Source: Tilletia caries
Lineage: Eukaryota; Basidiomycota; Exobasidiomycetes; Tilletiales; Tilletiaceae
NCBI GenBank assembly: GCA_032718865.1
Contig: JALUTQ010000032.1
Location: 1,054,001-1,118,000 of the forward strand
Direction: 5' to 3'
DNA length: 64,000 nucleotides
Made by a program: the position numbers and the translations under genes. Positions 25,546-38,162 of the stretch are shown in pieces; within the stretch, counting starts at the first letter, position 1, and every line of letters starts with the position of its first letter. The notes beneath the pieces were generated by a model. The model was not told where the DNA came from. It was given only the letters and a program-made list of their open reading frames with translations, and searched no databases.

Positions 25546-25587
25546 ACGCGTGAGGAGAGACGCGACTGGACGCGTTACGCGACGCGT
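25546..25587. promoter_or_regulatory. Cluster of MluI cell-cycle boxes upstream of MCM10
   Basis: Three ACGCGT hexamers (25546-25551, 25570-25575, 25582-25587) and two ACGCGA variants (25560-25565, 25577-25582) lie 87-128 bases upstream of the MCM10 start codon. ACGCGT is the binding core of the fungal MBF factor, which drives DNA-replication genes at G1/S. Function here is inferred from position and density. Confidence 0.65.
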
Positions 25588-25618
25588 TCGACGATCACCA
25601 GCCTCGTCCAGCAGCATA

Positions 25619-26514
25619 CAGTCAAACAGGAAATGGTTGACCGTAGGCCCAAAATTTTTTTGAAGCTTCAAAGTTTCTTTTCGAAAACGCGACGCAATGA
25701 AAAGGAGGCAGACCTTCCGATTTTGCTACAGAGACCATGATCAATTGATGAGACCCTCCATCAACTGGCCCTGACATCAACTCAACATTCAACAGACTGT
25801 ATCATCATGCTTGAATTTCCGAATGATAGACATCGCACAAGATTTTACGGAATGCTAGCGAATGTCCAGGATACCATCTCTGCCGAGTTTCGAGGTGTTT
25901 GTGAGGTGTTTACGGTCAAGCTGCGGATGGAAAGAGGAGGAAACTCCCTTATGTACGTTGCTGCGTACCACCAACAGCAACAAAACTCAACGAGTTCTTC
26001 CCCATTTTGTGCGATTCAACCTGGTAGTAGCAGCATGGTAGCTGATAATGCGCATGCTGAGCATTTCCCTAAGGTCTGTCGGGTGTTTGATGGCACTGTG
26101 TGCCACAGTTGTGGTGCAATTGCTTCTGTCTTTTCTTTTCCTCTTGCCGTTCCCTGTCTGTCCTGTCACCGTTTCACTTCCATTTTGTCCCATTTCCCTT
26201 TCCGTCTCTCTGCCTTTGCCACTCGCTCAACTCAGCTCTCTCTTTCGTGTATGATTTCTATACTCTCTCCATCGAATCAGGTACTCTCTCGTCCTCACTG
26301 CGTACGCTGGGTAACTAGCGGTGGTGCGGTCGTTGAGAAAAAGAATCATGTCACGCGCAAGTGAGAGCAAACACAGCGTCTGTCGCAAATGTGGTTGGTC
26401 TGGTGACCACACGGGAGTCACCGCAAAATCAGATTTGGCCTTCGCGAAATAAATCGGAGGGTGCTGTTGGAAATTACGATGGTCAACCACGGTCAACCAT
26501 TTCCTGTTTGACTG
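25619..26514. mobile_element. Non-autonomous TA-flanked TIR element (Tc1/mariner, Fot1/pogo-like)
   Basis: An 896-bp element bounded by perfect 26-bp terminal inverted repeats: 25619-25644 begins CAGTCAAACAGGAAATGG, and 26489-26514 is its exact reverse complement. Both ends are directly flanked by TA (25617-25618 and 26515-26516), the target duplication of Tc1/mariner elements; the CAGTCAA start recalls fungal Fot1/pogo ends. A second GGTCAACCA copy sits just inside the right repeat. No open frame inside looks like a DDE transposase, so it would depend on a transposase elsewhere. It lies about 30 bp upstream of the Mlu-box cluster of MCM10. Confidence 0.8.
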
Positions 26515-26776
26515 TAAACATTTACCCAAGCGCTCGCAGTCAAGAAAGTTCCTCTGCAGCAAGATGAAAGTGGGAATAATGGACGCGGTGAGCGTCAATG
26601 GCGGGCACTAGGTGGTGAACCTGGGCCCTGGTGGTCTCTGCTGTTCTCTGCTTCAAGTGCTGAGCGCTGAGCGCTGTGAGATGTGCTCGAGACGTCGGAT
26701 GGCAGAATCAATATCAGACGAGCGATATGGAGAGAGCTTCGTTATATTCTTTTTCGCGTTGTCTCCTTTCTGGGAG

Positions 26777-27058
26777 AGAGTAGGGGAGAGAGAGAGAGAG
26801 CCGGAGGGGAGAAGCGAACGCGAGAAAGATCCGGTTCGGGTGAGAGCGAGAAAGACGAAAAATGGGAAGAAGAGGGAGACGGTTTAAGGAGGGGGGGTAG
26901 GGGAGATGTCAAGCTCGGGGATAGCAAAGGAGGAATCGTTAAGGGGGAGCCGAGGGGGTGTGGGTGGGGGAAAAGGGGGGAAGGAATCGCGGGTAGATAA
27001 TGGATGACAGGGAAAAGGGGGGGGGGGTGGGGGGATTGTTTAGGGGGAAGCCCGGAAA
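26777..27058. repeat. Purine-rich tract with long G runs
   Basis: About 280 bases almost entirely A/G on the + strand, starting with a GA microsatellite (about 26787-26802). Several runs of four or more G follow, including 11 G, T, then 6 G at 27017-27034. It lies downstream of the KAP95 stop codon, so a KAP95 read-through RNA would be pyrimidine-rich. The G runs could form quadruplexes. The rest of 26515-27493 holds no recognisable gene and probably includes the KAP95 3' UTR. Confidence 0.6.
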
Positions 27059-27493
27059 CGTACATGCATGGACGAAGTGGTTACATTGATTTATTGTCTT
27101 GAGGAGAGAGAGATGCGGGAGCTTTTGATGGCGGCGGCAGGCGCGTCCTTTGAGTTGAGTTGTAGTTGAAAGTGCATCTGGAGGTTCGCGAAGGAGGGGG
27201 AGAGGGGGAGGAGAAGAGGGAAGAAAGAAAAAAAGTTGAAGATCGCGCAAAGGATTGGGGCAAAAGAAGTGAAAGAGATTTTGGGGTTGGACGGTCGCGT
27301 TTGTGACCAGCTTCGTTCGGAAAGGAGGAGAAAGAGGAGGACCGATGTAATAGACCTTGAGGGAAAGGAAAAAGTGTTGGTTGGCTTGAGGAAGTGGTAT
27401 AATCGTCGTCGGCGGAAAAGGGGGGGGAAGTTCCTGCATAAGGGGGCAGAATGTCGGGAGCCTTGCAGGTCGAGAATTTTGGTGCCCTTGCTT

Positions 27494-30400
27494 TCACGCC
27501 TGCACACCATCCTGAGCCTCCCCAATCCCAGCAGCAGCACCCAACCCATCCTTCTCGCTCGTCGCACGTTTAATCTGCTCCCGCGCCCAGCCAGCGACCC
27601 GTCTCGTCTCCGCACCATTGTGTCGTGAGCGGGCCGCCTTGATCAGACTCAGGATCCAGGGCTGGCCCAGCACCGACTTGAGCTCGCCGTTCGGGAAGGA
27701 GGCAGCCAGGTCGCCCACCAGGCCCACGACGCCGCGCGTCAGCGTCTCTTCGTCGTAGCTTGCGTTGGCTTGGGCGACGATGGCGATGAACTTGAGCATT
27801 TGTTCCACGTGAGGTTGGAGCAGGTCGGCTGTGGAAATCCAGGCAGAAAGGATAAGCATTCGTTCAAATCGTCCTTCTCATGTGCCTGTAATCGTTTGTG
27901 CTCACCTCGACCACTGCCACGCAGACCCGATACAATACCAGTGTATGCCTCGCACACACCTTCCCGCAGCGCCACAACGTAGTCGAGCATCTCGTAGTCG
28001 GTCTGAAAAAGAAGCGGACAAAGTCAGCCAAAAAAATAAATTAGAACTCAGAAGAAGAGCCAAGGGAAGATTGAATCACTCACCGGTGATGATTGCAGCA
28101 TACCCGCCTGCGCAAGCAATCCCTGCGCCACCGGCAGATACTTCTCAAACTGCGCCCCAATCGCAATAGCCACATCCCCAAACGCACTCAGCACAGCCGG
28201 CTTCACATCCCGATGAAGCGTCGGGCTCTGCAGATTCTCGCAAAACGCAGTCATGAAGTCATCGCAGTACGACGTCGCCTTCTCGCCCAGCGCCCGACAG
28301 ATGTCGCCCACGAGCCCGACCGAGATCGCACACAGCTGGTACTCCTCGTGGTTCTTGAGCCCCTGGACGATGAAGGGTAGGAACGCGGGCAGGAATCGCT
28401 CAAAGTCGGCGTCGAGGGCGTTGATGACTGTGCCAACCGCGAGGAAGGCATCCTCGAGCACGGTGGACTCTTTGCCGCACTGCTGCACCAGCGTGAGCAG
28501 GTTCGTCATCACCTTGTCGCTCACCACGGCAATGTCCTTACCCAACCGACGCACGACGGCAATCTCAATCGCACACAGGTTCGTCTGGAGCTCGACCCAG
28601 TTGTTCCGGTCGTCGATGCCGATGAGCTGGTTGACAAGGCCGTTGAGGTGCTCCTGTCGCCGGAGAACCTCGAGGAGGACGTTGCTGACGTAGGAGAGAC
28701 AGTCGGTGGGTGCGTTCGACATGGCGGTGGCGAGGCCTTCGTATGCGGTCGTCCGGCTATTTGACGCGTTGTCCGAGCGGTCGGTAGCGATGAGCAGACT
28801 GTTGACAATACCTTCGTACAGGGGCGAGATGGTGCTCGTCGGCGGCGGGTTACCCTCTTCCCACGAGTTCTCGTGCAAGCCGAGTTGAGAGCAGATGTTC
28901 ATAATCGTCCAGCAGCAGTTAGTCACGATCCGGGGCTCGTCCTTGAGACCGTTGACCGCAGCCTCAACAAGAGGTGTGAGCTGGTCGTGGGAGATGGCCG
29001 AGCAGACATTCTCAGTCATGCGTCCGAGGGTCCAGGCGGCGGTGTCCTTGACGAGGGTGTGAGGATCTTGGAGCAGGGAAATAACGACGGGGAGGGCCTG
29101 GGCGACAAGGGGAGTGAGGGTTTCGACAGCGGGACCTTCCATGATAGAACCGAAGCACATGCATGCAGCCTCGCGCCCTCTCCAGTCCTCGCTCTTGATG
29201 CGTTCTTCGATGAAGGGAATGGCGGGCATGACGATGGCATCACCGACACAGGCTGCCATCCGACCGATGCAAGTGGCTGCGGCCTTGGATACGTCCCACT
29301 CATCCTCGTCCGCGTCTTCGTCCTGGGTCAGGAGGAGGTTCATAAGGTCGCCGAGGGTGTCGGAAAGAGCGAGGGAAGCGAAGCCGAAGGAGACGGCTGT
29401 GACGGGTTCGCCTGCTCTTGCCGCCTCGGTCTGTTCGATTTGAATTTCGATTTCCTCGTCGCAGACAGTGGACCAGAATTCGATTGCCTGCAGCTGGACA
29501 CTTGGTTCGGAGTCTGACATGCCGAGCTTTGTGAGCTGTGTGAGAGGTAGAGAGGAAAGTGGGCGGGAGGATGATAAGGGAATGAGCATAAGGCTCGGAA
29601 AGTGACCGATGTAGAATAACTCACACCGAAGAGAGCCTGCTCCATGTAGTATCGCATCTGGGGGTAGTAGAGGGACATGATGCGGACGAGACATTCGTAT
29701 GCAGCGACGCGGACGCTGACGTCTGTGGACTGGGTAGCCTCGCAGACGGTCTGCATGATGTAGTTCCGTTCGCCTTCGTTCGAGAAGTTGGACCGGATGA
29801 ATTCAAGCGAGTTGTAGAGGGCCTGGAGGGCGGCGAGCTGTACCTCCATCGATGGCTCAGCTTTCCGTGCGCCTTGGATGACGGCGGTGAGGATCTGGTC
29901 GGAGCTGGCTTCGAGGACTTCGGAGCGTACGAGCTCGCAGGTGTACCCGATGGCCTGGACGGCGGCCTGTCGGAGTCTTGTGTTCTCCTGGTTTCCGACA
30001 GCGGCGAGGAGGTTTTGGATGAAGTCGGGCCATGTGCCGTTGGGGAGTTCGATGGCTGCGATGGCTGCGACGACCTGTGCGGCTTGGGAGCCTGCACGGT
30101 GTTCCTGTGTTGCGAGAGAGGTAAGGACGAGCTGCTTGATCTCGGCGCGTTCTTGATCGGGAATGTCCCTCCATCGCTGGGCCTTCTCCTCGAGACGGGT
30201 TGCGTCCTTGGCGGAGAGGACGTTCTTGAGGGCGATACCGGCAGCCATGCGAGCGTCTGCTGCACCGAAGTCATTTGCGAGTTCCTTTGCGAGGAGCGAG
30301 CAGTACATGCTCAGGTTCTCGGCAGCAGCGGCCTCGAGCTTCTGCTCTGCGTCGGTGCGCACGGCCGGGTCTGTGCGATGAGAGAGAGAGAGAGAGAAGG

Positions 30401-30512
30401 GGAAGAGGTGAGCATGTCATATCTCGATGACGCAGTGGGAAGAAGCGCAGCGAGCAGCACGCGGATACGCACCGGGCGAGAGCGAGTTCTGGAGAAGCTG
30501 TGCGGCGTCCAT
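27494..30512 (-). CDS. KAP95: Importin subunit beta-1 (karyopherin 95)
   Basis: Nuclear import receptor built of HEAT repeats that binds importin alpha, Ran-GTP and FG nucleoporins. Model: 30512-30473, 30370-29625, 29535-28084, 28002-27906, 27828-27494, giving 889 residues against 861 in yeast. Exon 1 encodes MDAAQLLQNSLSP and joins in phase to DPAVRTDAEQKLE, the family's opening repeat. Landmarks include MEQALFG|LTKLGMSD across intron 2, AIEFWSTVCDEEIE, the acidic-loop region TQDEDADEDEWDVSKAAATC and AAWTLGRMTENV. The C-terminal repeats read TDYEMLDYVVALREGVCEAY and LLQPHVEQMLKFIAIVAQ. All four introns (77-102 nt) are GT-AG and keep frame. It is transcribed divergently from PEX14. Confidence 0.95.
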
Positions 30513-30850
30513 GTTGAGAATCAGTCTATGTGCGCAACTTCGTGTTTCCTTCTTCTTCTCGCTGCTGTGCGCTGTGTGCTGATCCGAAGTGAAGTGTGTG
30601 AAGATGTTGGTGTTGGTCTCCGGCTTAAGCGCATGAGCGACTTGACTGACTGAGTGGAAGAAATTATCAGAAAGTGGCACTCCAAAAGTGGCAGCGTATT
30701 TTCAAAAGCGCTTCTGCTGGAAAAGTGCCGCCACGTGCTTCGAGCTCGCCCCCACCTTCCGCTGTCCGCACTTCGCTCAACCCGAACACCGAAGCAAAGC
30801 CAGCATCGACAGCAGCAGCGACAGCGACAGCGACAGCGACAGCAGCGAGG
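30513..30850. promoter_or_regulatory. Short divergent promoter region, KAP95 / PEX14
   Basis: 338 bases separate the start codons. The PEX14 side contains an imperfect GACAGC repeat (30808-30846) just before its ATG. No other element was recognised. Confidence 0.5.
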
Positions 30851-32298
30851 ATGTCGTCGTCCTCAGCACCGCCAGCGGCCCCCACTCCGGCACTCTACTC
30901 CACCCCGGACGCCGCAGCCGCCCCCGCTCCCGCCTCCAGCTCGACCTCGCTCCGGCCCGACCTCGTCTCCTCCGCGATCTCCTTCCTCTCCGACCCCAAG
31001 GTACAGGCCTCCTCGCTCTCCCAGCGCGTCTCCTTCCTCGAGGCAAAGGGTCTCTTCCCGCTCGAGATCGATGAGGCCATGCGCCAAGTCGGTGGCGGCT
31101 CGAGCTCGTCCGGCGCTGGTCAGCTCCAGGCTTACTCCGGTCCTTCGTCCCAAGTGCCTGCTCCTTACTATGGCGCTCCGCCGGCCAACTACCCGCAGCG
31201 GCCGATGTATCCTTATCAAGCTGCCAATGCCGCGGCAGCGCAGAAGCAAGGTCTTGACTGGAGAGACTGGTTCATCATGACCGTCGTCACCGGCACCGTC
31301 GGATACGGCATCATCTCCCTCGCTAAGGTGAGCCCTACTCTTTCCCATTGCGCGCGCGCTGTCCCGCATCTTCTGACCTGGTTTGATTTCCCCCGCGCAG
31401 CGCTACCTCTTCCCACACCTCCAACCACCGAATGCAACTGCCCTCGAGGCCGACCTCGAACGGCTCAACGCAAAGTACGACGAAGTAGCCGCAACCCTGG
31501 CCTCCATTGACGAAGAGACCCAGGCCATCCGCGCCGGCGTCGACGAGCAGCGCGCCGATGTCGAACGCTCCGTCGAGGCCATCGACAAGGCCCTCGAACA
31601 GCTCCAGGAGGGCGAGAAGCGCAGGGAGGACGATATGAAGGCTGTCAAGCGGGAGGTCGATCGGATGAAGGAGGAACTTCCCAATGTGAGTGCTTGATAT
31701 TTCCTTTGATACTGTGTCTGTCTCTCTCAGGAAAGCTGATTTCTGAATGATGGATATGGTGCCAAATTTCATATAGCTCTTCGCAAAGACAAAGGAAGCC
31801 CAATCCGCCTCCCTCCAAGACCTCCAATCCGAACTCAAATCACTCAAAGCACTCCTCGTCTCCCGCGGAACAGCCGCTCCCCCACAACAGCAGCAACAAC
31901 AACCATCATCATCAACAACACCATCGATCAACAACACACCGTCCACACCTACCGCCCCTACCGCCACGAACCCAGCACCAGCAAGCCCCTCCCTCGCAGG
32001 CCCACCCTTCTTCTCCGCCCGGCCTTCCATCCCCGCGTGGCAGTTGGCAGGTGGGAGCGGGTCCCTGTCGTCCCCCGTCAATACGGCTTCTAGGAGCCTG
32101 TCCTCGTCCACCACCGTGCCCACTTCGACTACGACTGCGACTACCGCCAATACCAACACCAACACCGCGGACGCCGCCACTTCCGGTTCTGCTTCCGGCT
32201 CTGGGTCCGGGTCCGGATCGTCGAAATCCAACTCCACAGTCACCTCGGGCGACGCTGACACCCTCACCAAGAGCTCTACGTCCGAGAGCAGCGAGTGA
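30851..32298 (+). CDS. PEX14: Peroxisomal membrane docking protein Pex14
   Basis: Docking component for the PTS1 receptor Pex5 at the peroxisome membrane. Model: 30851-31327, 31401-31685, 31777-32298, giving 427 residues. The start is the first ATG in frame (MSSSSAPPAAPTPALYS). Residues about 35-80 form the conserved Pex5/Pex19-binding three-helix domain: RPDLVSSAISFLSDPKVQAS and VSFLEAKGLFPLEIDEAM. A hydrophobic segment around 138-160 (DWFIMTVVTGTVGYGIISLA) is the membrane region. It is followed by RYLFPHLQPP and a charged coiled coil (about 170-265). The tail is low-complexity Ser/Thr/Pro/Gly but keeps the short SIPAWQL motif found in fungal Pex14. Both introns are in phase 0. Confidence 0.94.
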
Positions 32299-32383
32299 TC
32301 TATCTCTGAGATTTGCGTATTTTGTCCTTCCATCTCCCTGGAGGTTTTGTTCGAATGTGTATGCCTCTTTCCCCGGCACTACG

Positions 32384-33722
32384 GAATTTTACAGTGAGGT
32401 TTTACAGTACTGTAAAAGTCATGCTGTAAAAGTCTTGGTCATGTTAGGGTGAAGGCGAATTTTACAGTGCCTCGGAGGGTTTTTACCGCACGAACGCCAA
32501 CTTTTACAGTCAGGGCCAATTCTTACAGCCACTGTAAAGGCTCCCGGCGGTAAAAGGCCGTCCTCGCACTGTGTGGTGTTCTAATGTAATCAGTTAGACA
32601 AGGAGACGAGCGCATCAAATTGGGGGTTGAGCTTGGAGCTCGAACGCCGTGTCCGCCGCTGCGTGCGGTCCGGGACTAGCGGCGCTAGGAGGGGAGGAAA
32701 CGCACGGGGAGGTGGGTGGGACAGCAAAGGACACGCTCAAGTCGTCGACCGAGCGTCTGAGGGAGAGAGGCGAGGGAGACGAAGATGATGGAGGGGAAGA
32801 AGCAGCTCGAAGGAGCAGAGCAGAGAATTTTCACCTGTCCAACCTGGCCGCCAACCGCAATCTCATCTCATTTCGCTGTAGAATCGCTGGAACAGTAAAT
32901 AATCCGACGCCACACTCCGTCTCGGACGGCCGGCAGTCAGCGCGCCTTCACCGCGAAGGACTGAACATCCTGCCCCACTTGGTTGAATCGGAATTTTACA
33001 GTATATTCGCAACTTTTACCGCCGCTGTAAAGGGCCCGATGCGGTAAAAGTCCAGACAGCGGCTTCCGCAACCTCATTTTTACCGCACGATGACCCTTTT
33101 AACCGCACTATGAGAAGACCACGTGGCACTGTAAAGGTCTGAATCAAAATCGAAAGTCCCCACCGCACGGGCGCTTAAAATAATTTCAGTGGTTTAATCA
33201 AGGCCTCAGTTCCTCAAATGCCGGAACGCTGAGACTTCCGGCCGAGTAGAGACCACGGATGCCCACACCATTACCTCTCCCTCAATGTAAGTGGCTATGG
33301 CTCAGAAACCTGGACAAAAAGAGCGGGAGTGAGCTGGGTAAGCCTAGGAGCCCCATCTGCTCTTTTTCCATTCTTTATCGCATGCTGTTTTGATGCAGGA
33401 GGGCCAAGAAAAAGGTCCTGGAAACCGGAGTCTGGCTTATCAAGACCATCAGTCTCAAGTCTCGCAATTGGACAGATCAGGCTGTAAAAGTGGGAAGTCA
33501 CGCTGTAAAATTGCTGGGTCTATCCAGGTCCAGCGCACTTTTTACCGGATATGACAGCCATTTTACAGTCCCTGTAAAGGACTCGCTGTAAAATTCGGCG
33601 TTTAGCGCTGTAAAACGGGGGGTAGCACTGTAAAACTCAGGGCCACCATAGGCTTGAGCTGAATTTTACAGGGAGTCTCACAACTTTTACCGCCGCACTG
33701 TAAAACCCTGACTGTAAAATTC
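32384..33722. mobile_element. TIR element packed with TTTTACAG/CTGTAAAA motifs
   Basis: A 1,339-bp segment between PEX14 and GAPDH. Its ends are inverted copies: GAATTTTACAGT at 32384-32395 and its exact reverse complement at 33711-33722. The match extends to about 25 bp with one substitution and one indel (32384-32408 against 33697-33722). Inside are about 16 TTTTACAG/CTGTAAAA octamers in both orientations, 7 TTTTACCG/CGGTAAAA variants and 4 CTGTAAAG variants. They are grouped at 32384-32560, 32990-33140 and 33480-33722, with motif-free gaps between. TTTTACAGTACTGTAAAA at 32400-32417 is a perfect 18-bp palindrome. No transposase frame was seen. I read it as a non-autonomous transposon with many subterminal transposase-binding motifs; no clear target duplication was found at the outermost ends. 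Confidence 0.65.
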
Positions 33723-34228
33723 TGTACCCTCCTCTTTCCCCCCTTCTTTTTTTGCTTCCCGCTCCTCACCTTACCGTAATGCCAAAATGGATGCGCAAAT
33801 GCTTCCGCGCCTTTGCATCCTGCTCTCTACTTCGTCCAAATGAAAGGAGATGCCGCGCTTGACTGTCATCACCGTCGTTTCACAGAAGTTCACTGCACTA
33901 GGCGTGAAAGGCAAAGGAGGTTGGGCAAAGAGAGAGAAGGGAGGCGTTTCAAGACAGATTCGGATTTCGTTAGGCGCAGACGACGAGGGTACCAAAAGTC
34001 AAGGATCGCGAGGCGAAAACCAACGCAGGAATAGGGAGAGAGGAACCTGAAGGGCATGGAGGAGAAGCTAGAGCAAGAGGGAGAGCCTTTGATCTGATTC
34101 TTCATCCTTCACAACCGGGAGGGACCGCCACTGTGGTTCAAAGGAGAGAGAATAAATGGGTTAAGTAATAGGTCCGATATCTGAAGTCACGTTTTCCCGT
34201 CTGATGGTAGGGAAATACCTGCTTACAC
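33723..34228. other. Intergenic region downstream of GAPDH
   Basis: About 500 bases between the repeat element and the GAPDH stop codon. No gene or repeat was recognised. It probably includes the GAPDH 3' UTR. Confidence 0.4.
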
Positions 34229-36394
<2,166 letters not shown>

Positions 36395-37277
36395 GATGAT
36401 TAGTATCTAAGTGTGGAAGTGGGTTGAGGAAAGGGTCTATGGATGCGGTGGTGGTGGTGGTGGAGAAGATGATCGAGGGTGTTGCTCTTGGATGGGCATG
36501 TGCGTGACTTTCCTCGCCCGGCTCATTCCGTCGGTGAGCGGTGAGCGGTGAGCATGGTTCTCCCTTCTTCTCTCCCTCTCTCTCTCTGCACAGACCATCG
36601 AAGGAATCCCAACAAGAGCGCACTACTCCCGTTCTCATCTCATCTGACGGCCTCTTTCTTCCCGAACGCAGCGCTCGTCGTTCCTCGCAAGTCGCGCCTG
36701 TCCAACGACAGCACCCAGTTCCCATCGAAGTGCTGGAGCCTGGAGCCCGGTTGAGTCCCTTGCCTTCTGGGCTTCTGCTTCTTGCGCAACCGAAGTGACA
36801 CCGTCGAGCCGACAATTCCGCCCGGTCGCAGCCGAGGTCGTCGCTGCTCACGGAACCCAAGAACTGACTTGCAACGAGATGGGGAAGCAACTTCGGACTC
36901 GAGAGTCGAGGCGGGAGGCTGGTGCTCACTACTCACTGTATGTATACGCGTTGCAAGTGCGGCGACAGGGCGGCCGTCTGAGTGATGATGCGATGATGAG
37001 TCCTGTGTGGGAAATGTACTCGTCTGCCCGGTCGCAGACTCCCCCTCGGCACTCGTCGTTCTCTGCACAGTCATTGAGTTCCTCCCACTGACTACCAACG
37101 CGCTGACGATTCCTTGTATCTCAACATGACCAGTATCCATCCTGCAAGTGCGTGTTTCGTGCGCCTGGACTTACATACTCCCACAGACTTTCCCTTCACG
37201 TCCGCCTCCCACGACCCGTCTCCCATGACCGCATTTCCGCTCCCGCCCCCCTGTTCTTCACAGTCTTCTGCGGCTCC
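36395..37277. promoter_or_regulatory. GAPDH upstream region
   Basis: About 880 bases upstream of GAPDH. A GGT trinucleotide repeat (about 36447-36465) sits 55-70 bases from the ATG, and a CT-rich tract lies at 36560-36590. No TATA box was recognised. The distal part may hold the lost 5' end of the dehydrogenase relic. Confidence 0.4.
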
Positions 37278-37776
37278 GTAGCCGTCATCTCTGGCGGTGC
37301 ATCCGGAATCGGCCTAGCCACAGCTACACTCTGCGCCAACTCACAGGAGCGAAGGATGGCAAGCCCAAGCCCAATGGAGCATGGTCGCCGGAGGAGGTCG
37401 ACTTCCTTACTGAGTCGATTCAGAAGGGTTCCTTTCACGTTCTGTGTCCGGACAACGAAACGCTCCGCGAAGTCGATATGTGAGCGCCTGGCTGGCCTGC
37501 AAGGCTGCATTCCCTCTGAACGTTCTCAGTGTGTATTCTAAACGATCTTCTTATGCAGGGCGAGAATGCAGTGGAATATCTCCGATATCATCGAAGACGT
37601 GAGTATTCATAACATCCACATTGATTGTGTCCATCCTCGTGCGAGATGCTGAACTTCTTGATCGTATTTGCGTTTTTCGCGGACCACAGCGTCAGACTCT
37701 GAGTCGTTGGCTCGACGAATGGGAGCCCAAGTTCTCGGAGTGCATGGGCGCTGCGGCTATCCATCAGAAGCCGAGG
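37278..37776 (+). pseudogene. Short-chain dehydrogenase/reductase relic with internal deletion
   Basis: The N-terminal nucleotide-binding segment of an SDR is visible at 37278-37350 (VAVISGGASGIGLATATL). From 37355 the sequence jumps, in another frame, to what looks like the C-terminal end of the same kind of protein: GAWSPEEVDFLTESIQKGSF, HVLCPDNETLREVD. After a plausible intron (37480-37558) comes ARMQWNISDIIED, and after a second (37599-37689) QTLSRWLDEWEPKF. In fungal SDRs these two blocks are separated by roughly 170-190 residues, including the Tyr-x-x-x-Lys catalytic pair, all missing here. The frame change at the junction supports a deletion rather than an unusual active protein. A chance match of the C-terminal part is the weak point. 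Confidence 0.65.
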
Positions 37777-38162
37777 TCGATCGGCAGGACCTTCCATTGT
37801 TCCCGAGGACCGGACGTCCTGGCTGTACGTCAGGACTCAGATCTCAGAAGGGAGATGAATGATACATATCTCAGCTGCGAAGTCGCTCAACGACGCGCCG
37901 TTGCTCCGGTGATTAGCACGTCCACAGGGGATGAGGCAGTTTCCGAAATGAATTTACTTGATCTGGTACGTACCTCGCAAAGCTGTATCCGTCTTCATAT
38001 CGTGTCCTTATACATAAGTGTCATCACTTCTGTTTGACCACACTGGGTACAAGAGACGCTCTCTTCTGCAGATCCTCAAGTTCACCCTTTCTGTTGGCCT
38101 CTACTGCTTCCAGTTCCCTTTCCATCTTCCTCCAGGTCTACTTGATACGCCTTACACTCACC

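Noticed and set aside
28873..30653. Long + strand frames inside KAP95
   Set aside because: Antisense to conserved HEAT-repeat coding sequence, with no independent pattern.
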